In this document: positions 42,640 to 46,520 of the stretch, piece by piece | How positions within the stretch are numbered: position 1 is the first letter of the stretch | Layout of the letters: every line of letters starts with the position of its first letter | NCBI GenBank assembly: GCA_015066445.1 | Contig: SVOK01000013.1 | Span: 1-46,520, forward strand | DNA: 46,520 nucleotides | Origin: Oscillospiraceae bacterium | GTDB taxonomy: Bacteria; Bacillota; Clostridia; Oscillospirales; Acutalibacteraceae | Reading direction: 5' to 3' | The notes under the pieces: model-generated | What the model saw: the letters and a program-made list of their open reading frames with translations, nothing else | Told to the model about the DNA's origin: nothing | Database searches by the model: none | Position numbers and translations under genes: made by a program

Positions 42640-45402
42640 ATGTTAGAAACCAAAGATTTAATAAAGATTTATAAACCTAAAAAGGGAGTGCCTGTAACAG
42701 CACTCGATAAAGTAAGCCTTAAATTTCCCGAAAAGGGAATGGTTTTTTTGCTTGGTAAATCGGGTAGCGGTAAATCAACGCTCCTTAATGTTTTGGGCGG
42801 TCTCGATAAGTATGACGGCGGAGAAATAATAATCAAGGGAGTTTCTTCCAAGGCTTTCAGACAAAAACATTTTGACTCCTACCGCAATACCTATGTTGGC
42901 TTTATTTTCCAAGAATATAATGTGCTTGATGATTTTACTGTGGGCGCTAATATTGCGCTTGCAATAGAGCTTCAAAACCGCAAGGCAAATGACAGCGAAA
43001 TAAACAAAATTCTTGCCGAGGTTGATTTAGAGGGCTACGGCAACCGCAAGCCAAATGAGCTTTCGGGAGGACAAAAGCAAAGGGTTGCAATAGCACGTGC
43101 TCTTGTTAAAAATCCTCAGATTATTATGGCAGATGAGCCAACAGGTGCGCTCGATTCTAATACAGGCAAGCAAATTTTTGATACCCTTAAAAAGCTTTCA
43201 AAAAATAAGCTCGTTATTGTTGTATCCCATGACCGTGAATTTGCTGAAAGCTATGCCGACCGTATTATTGAGCTTAGTGACGGCAGAGTAATAAGCGATG
43301 TAGAGTATGATGAGAATTACACCGAAAAAGCAAATGATGCACTCAGCTTTAACGGTAATATTATAGAAGTGCCAGAGGCTTATCACATCACAGAAGCTGA
43401 CCGCAATGTTATAAATGATTATATTAAAAGCTTAAATAGCAAGACTTCCATAAAAATTAATAGTTCATCAAATAATAAATTCAAGAAAACTGATGAATCC
43501 AAAATCAGTTTTAAAGATAGTTCTCCTTTTAAACTGATTAAATCCAAATTACCGCTTAAAAATGCTTTTAAAATAGGCGGAAGTAGTTTGAAGTATAAAA
43601 AATTCAGGCTGGTTATAACAATTCTGCTTTCCTGCATTGCTTTTGGACTTTTTGGCCTTGCTGATACTTTTGGCGCATACAACCACATAAACGCCTGCAC
43701 TAATTCTCTTATCGACAGCGGCGTTGATTATGTTTCGTTAGCTAAATCCCGCAAGGTTGGAGTAGGGGAATATAGCTATTGGCGGGATTATGGTTTTTAT
43801 CTTTCACAAGATGAGCTGAATAAAACAGAGGATAAAACCAACGTTAAAATGCACGGAGTTTATATGCCTTTAAACAGTAACCTTGAATTTACAGGGAACA
43901 TAGACCCTGCAACCGAGTTTACTGAAACAGAATTTAACATTTATAATACTTGTTTTTCGGGCTTTGCCGATATAAATGAGGATATTTTAAAGGATATGGG
44001 CTTTAAGCTTTTAGCAGGTGCCTTGCCCGATGGCAATAAGGACGAAATTGCCATAAGCGAATATGTTTTTGAGATTTTCAAAAAAGCAAAATATACCGAC
44101 GGCACTACCAAGATAAAAAACGAAAAAGGCGAAGAAGTTCCCAAATATTATGAGGTGAACGATTATCTTGATATACTCGGTAAGTATATAAATATTAACG
44201 GTAAAAATTACTGGATAACCGCAATAATTGATACCAATTTTGATTTGGAACGTTATGAAGAGCTGACACAGGCTAAGGAGGGGGTTACCAAAGCAGAGTC
44301 ACTTGTCAGATATATTCTTTCAAACGAATTTGATTTTGCTTCAAGATATTCTTATGCAGGCGTTATTATGACGGGCGAAGGCTTTGTTGACCGCTTGATA
44401 GCTGCCGAGCCTAAAATCTCTAATATTACTAAAGGCTATCTAAGCTTTTACGGTGATAGCTTCAGTGTGGATTCAAATTATATTGCCCGTTTTTCGGATA
44501 TGGCAAATGAAAAGATAATCTGGGTTGACGGTGAAAAGCAGGCCTTGGGTGATAAGGAAATTATCGCTACTGTAGATGCAATACACATTAACGAATATAA
44601 TAATGAGGATAACACCGAATATGAAACCGAGGAACAGAAATATAAAGCGTTTTTAAGCAAAGCTAAACCGCTAACCGTATTTAAGGATTATTTCTTTAAT
44701 CGGAATGAGGAAGAAAGATATGTAAACGAGGAAGGCTATAGAGTGGTTGGCTTTATAATGAATGATGAAAAGTCAACTAAAATTGCTTCAACGGTTGTTT
44801 GTTCGGATACTATTTATAATGAGTTTGCCGACGGTGTTGAGTATAAATACACCTTTGCAGTTGGTGCTATGCCTGAGGAAAAGGAAGAAATTAAAAATCT
44901 TGTAAGCTACTGTTATAATGAGCAACAGAATACACGTTATCCGGTGCAGAACTCTGTTACCTATGAGCTTGATTCTATAAATGATGCGCTTAAAACTGCT
45001 TCAAAAGTATTTTTTTATATCGGTCTTGGCTTTGCGCTGTTTGCAGCCTTAATGCTTTCAAACTTTATTGCTACAAGTATTTCCTATAAAAAGCAGGAAA
45101 TCGGAATTTTAAGGGCAATTGGCTCACGCAGTAATGATGTTTTCAGAATTTTCTTTGCCGAAAGCTTTATTATCGCTATGATAAATTTCACTCTCTCTGC
45201 TATAGGAGTATTTGCCGCAACTTTAATAATCAATTTTGTTATAAGAAATCAGATTGGTATTCTCATAACTCTGCTGAGTTTTGATATAAGACAGATAGCT
45301 TTGCTTCTCGGTGTGAGTATTTTGGTGGCTTTTGTGGCAAGCTATATTCCTGTAAAGCGAATTGCCTCAAAACGTCCTATTGATGCCATAAGAGGAAGAT
45401 AA
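42640..45402 (+). CDS. Fused ABC transporter ATPase-permease (FtsX/MacB-like)
   Basis: 920 residues. The N-terminal MacB/LolD-type ATPase has Walker A GKSGSGKS (39-46), signature LSGGQKQR (141-148) and Walker B IIMADEP (161-167). A transmembrane helix follows near 320-343 (LVITILLSCIAFGLFGLADTFGAY). Then comes a very large extracytoplasmic domain of about 430 residues and three C-terminal helices of an FtsX domain (SKVFFYIGLGFALFAALMLSN; KQEIGILRAIGSRSNDVFRIFFAE). Such fused transporters next to a two-component system often defend against cell-wall-active peptides or export lipoprotein-like substrates; the substrate here is unknown. The start at 42640 fits the GGGAG site; a longer in-frame start at 42592 has a poor RBS. 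Confidence 0.9.
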   Translation: MLETKDLIKIYKPKKGVPVTALDKVSLKFPEKGMVFLLGKSGSGKSTLLNVLGGLDKYDGGEIIIKGVSSKAFRQKHFDSYRNTYVGFIFQEYNVLDDFTVGANIALAIELQNRKANDSEINKILAEVDLEGYGNRKPNELSGGQKQRVAIARALVKNPQIIMADEPTGALDSNTGKQIFDTLKKLSKNKLVIVVSHDREFAESYADRIIELSDGRVISDVEYDENYTEKANDALSFNGNIIEVPEAYHITEADRNVINDYIKSLNSKTSIKINSSSNNKFKKTDESKISFKDSSPFKLIKSKLPLKNAFKIGGSSLKYKKFRLVITILLSCIAFGLFGLADTFGAYNHINACTNSLIDSGVDYVSLAKSRKVGVGEYSYWRDYGFYLSQDELNKTEDKTNVKMHGVYMPLNSNLEFTGNIDPATEFTETEFNIYNTCFSGFADINEDILKDMGFKLLAGALPDGNKDEIAISEYVFEIFKKAKYTDGTTKIKNEKGEEVPKYYEVNDYLDILGKYININGKNYWITAIIDTNFDLERYEELTQAKEGVTKAESLVRYILSNEFDFASRYSYAGVIMTGEGFVDRLIAAEPKISNITKGYLSFYGDSFSVDSNYIARFSDMANEKIIWVDGEKQALGDKEIIATVDAIHINEYNNEDNTEYETEEQKYKAFLSKAKPLTVFKDYFFNRNEEERYVNEEGYRVVGFIMNDEKSTKIASTVVCSDTIYNEFADGVEYKYTFAVGAMPEEKEEIKNLVSYCYNEQQNTRYPVQNSVTYELDSINDALKTASKVFFYIGLGFALFAALMLSNFIATSISYKKQEIGILRAIGSRSNDVFRIFFAESFIIAMINFTLSAIGVFAATLIINFVIRNQIGILITLLSFDIRQIALLLGVSILVAFVASYIPVKRIASKRPIDAIRGR

Positions 45403-45425
45403 TGTATATTTATCTCAAATAACAC

Positions 45426-45454
45426 TTGATTTTAAATTCCATTTGGTATACAAT
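45426..45454 (+). promoter_or_regulatory. Sigma-A promoter of fba
   Basis: TTGATT (45426-45431), a 17-bp spacer and TACAAT (45449-45454), 37 bp before the start. Confidence 0.65.
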
Positions 45455-45491
45455 AGTTGGTGGCAAAAAACTAAACTATGGAGGAATTTAA

Positions 45492-46355
45492 ATGTTAGTT
45501 TCAGCAAAAGAAATGCTTAATAAAGCAAAAGCAGGCAAATATGCCGTAGGTCAGTTTAATATCAATAACCTTGAATGGACAAAGGCTATTCTTCAGACTG
45601 CTGAAGAATTAAAGTCTCCCGTTATCCTCGGTGTATCTGAGGGCGCAGGTAAATATATGTGCGGCTATACCACTATCGTTGGTATGGTAAACGGTATGAT
45701 CAACGAGCTTGGCATCACCGTTCCTGTAGCACTTCACCTTGACCACGGTAGCTATGAGGGCGCTTTAAAGTGCATCGAAGCAGGCTTCTCTTCTGTTATG
45801 TTTGATGGTTCTCACTATCCTATCGAAGAAAATATCGCTAAGACTAAGGAATTAGTTGCTATCTGTGAAGAAAAGGGTCTTTCCCTTGAAGCAGAGGTTG
45901 GCGCTATCGGCGGTGAGGAAGATGGCGTTATCGGCAGCGGTGAGGTTGCAGACCCCAATGAGTGCAAAATGATAGCAGACCTCGGTGTTACAATGCTTGC
46001 TGCAGGTATCGGTAATATCCACGGTAAGTATCCTGCAAACTGGGCAGGTCTTAGCTTTGATACTCTTGATGATATTCAGAAGCTCACAGGCACCATGCCT
46101 CTCGTTCTCCACGGTGGTACCGGTATCCCTGCTGATATGATTAAGAAGGCTATTTCCTTGGGTGTTTCTAAAATCAATGTTAATACTGAGTGTCAGTTAG
46201 CTTTCGCTGAGGCTACACGTAAGTATATCGAAGCTGGTAAGGATCTTGAGGGTAAGGGCTTCGACCCCAGAAAGCTTCTTGCAGACGGTACTGCTGCTAT
46301 TAAGGCTACCGTTAAAGAAAAGATGGAGCTTTTCGGTTCTGTTGGCAAGGCTTAA
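45492..46355 (+). CDS. fba: Class II fructose-bisphosphate aldolase
   Basis: Glycolysis/gluconeogenesis: reversible cleavage of fructose 1,6-bisphosphate, zinc-dependent. In the 287-residue protein, HLDHG contains the catalytic D84 and zinc ligand H85. Other metal and phosphate sites are SLEAEVGAIGGEEDG, IGNIHGKY, LVLHGGTGIP and SKINVNTEC. Size fits the class IIA/B short form of Firmicutes. The codon choice is visibly more biased and GC-richer than in neighbours, as expected for a highly expressed gene. Strong TATGGAGGAATTT ribosome site; single-gene transcript with a strong terminator. Confidence 0.96.
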   Translation: MLVSAKEMLNKAKAGKYAVGQFNINNLEWTKAILQTAEELKSPVILGVSEGAGKYMCGYTTIVGMVNGMINELGITVPVALHLDHGSYEGALKCIEAGFSSVMFDGSHYPIEENIAKTKELVAICEEKGLSLEAEVGAIGGEEDGVIGSGEVADPNECKMIADLGVTMLAAGIGNIHGKYPANWAGLSFDTLDDIQKLTGTMPLVLHGGTGIPADMIKKAISLGVSKINVNTECQLAFAEATRKYIEAGKDLEGKGFDPRKLLADGTAAIKATVKEKMELFGSVGKA

Positions 46356-46369
46356 TTAAAGCTTTAATT

Positions 46370-46403
46370 CAAAACTCCTGTGTTTACAGGAGTTTTGTTT
46401 TTT
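46370..46403 (+). terminator. Terminator of fba
   Basis: CAAAACTCCTGT (46370-46381) pairs with ACAGGAGTTTTG (46386-46397) around GTTT, followed by a T run. Confidence 0.92.
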
Positions 46404-46406
46404 AAT

Positions 46407-46520
46407 GGCTCTTTGTCAATAGTTGGGGTAAAGAGTTAAAATGAAAATGTTTTATGCAAGCAGTCGCAATTAAGCGGCTGCTTGTTGCGTTTTGAGTTGT
46501 TGATGAGAAAATATATGTAA
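46407..46520. mobile_element. Possible end of an insertion sequence (ISL3-like), truncated by the window edge
   Basis: GGCTCTTTGTCAA (46407-46419) resembles the terminal inverted repeat of ISL3-family elements. It includes an inner inverted repeat CTCTTT (46409-46414) / AAAGAG (46430-46435). A strong hairpin follows: CAAGCAGTCGC (46457-46467) with GCGGCTGCTTG (46474-46484). No transposase is visible in the window, so the assignment rests on the end sequence alone. Confidence 0.35.

Noticed and set aside
1-46520. CRISPR array, rRNA, tRNA, tandem repeats
   Set aside because: No regularly spaced repeats, no conserved rRNA stretches and no tRNA-like GTTCGAATC arm were seen in the intergenic regions on either strand.

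Overview
The window looks like the chromosome of a low-GC Firmicute of class Clostridia, probably a Ruminococcaceae/Oscillospiraceae-type anaerobe. Supporting points are the AT-rich DNA, sigma-A promoters with 16-18 bp spacers, GGAGG-type ribosome binding sites, RNase J, a type III glutamine synthetase, a MocR regulator, DUF3048 and the gene order tilS-hpt-ftsH. This is inferred from gene content and no phylogeny was run. Both edges touch mobile DNA: a serine recombinase cut by the left edge, and what may be the start of an insertion sequence at the right edge. Between them is mostly an orderly core chromosome.

Layout. 1-2.8 kb: recombinase C-terminus, then a lipoprotein with a zinc-protease motif. 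2.9-4.5 kb: a PutP-type sodium/solute symporter on the minus strand. 4.5-13.9 kb: one large operon for chorismate, phenylalanine and tyrosine synthesis. Its order is aminotransferase, pheA, aroB, aroC, an aroE-aroK fusion, aroQ, aroA, tyrA and DAHP synthase. A 23-codon leader peptide with the run YFRFYYY, followed by a terminator-like hairpin, precedes it. 13.9-16.7 kb: an AraC regulator divergent from a cytoplasmic GH5 glycosidase and an EamA-type transporter. 16.7-19.2 kb: an RluA pseudouridine synthase, RadC and an orphan KdpE-like response regulator. 19.2-27.1 kb: housekeeping genes rnj, rplI, dnaB, tilS, hpt and ftsH. 27.1-29.0 kb: an LCP-like membrane protein and a transglutaminase-like lipoprotein. 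29.0-31.2 kb: type III glutamine synthetase. 31.2-33.5 kb: pyridoxamine kinase divergent from a MocR/PdxR regulator. 33.6-37.3 kb: a DUF3048 lipoprotein, then an ECF sigma factor translationally coupled to a membrane-anchored beta-propeller protein. 37.3-38.4 kb: a palindromic repeat and a XerC/D-like tyrosine recombinase. 38.5-45.4 kb: an envelope-stress-type cluster of response regulator, histidine kinase, amidase, VTT-domain protein and fused ABC transporter. 45.4-46.5 kb: class II fructose-bisphosphate aldolase, its terminator and the candidate IS end.

The most notable regulatory signals are four. The first is the aromatic leader-peptide attenuator at 4514-4730, with an exact-consensus promoter, a start with a good Shine-Dalgarno, eight aromatic codons among 23, and candidate alternative RNA pairings. 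The second is a perfect 10-bp hairpin that buries the Shine-Dalgarno of the big ABC transporter. The third is an ECF-type TGAAAC...AGTA promoter directly before the ECF sigma gene. The fourth is a set of perfect inverted repeats upstream of regulators (orphan response regulator, putP, AraC/GH5) and in the RNase J leader. No CRISPR array, rRNA, tRNA or recognisable riboswitch aptamer was seen.
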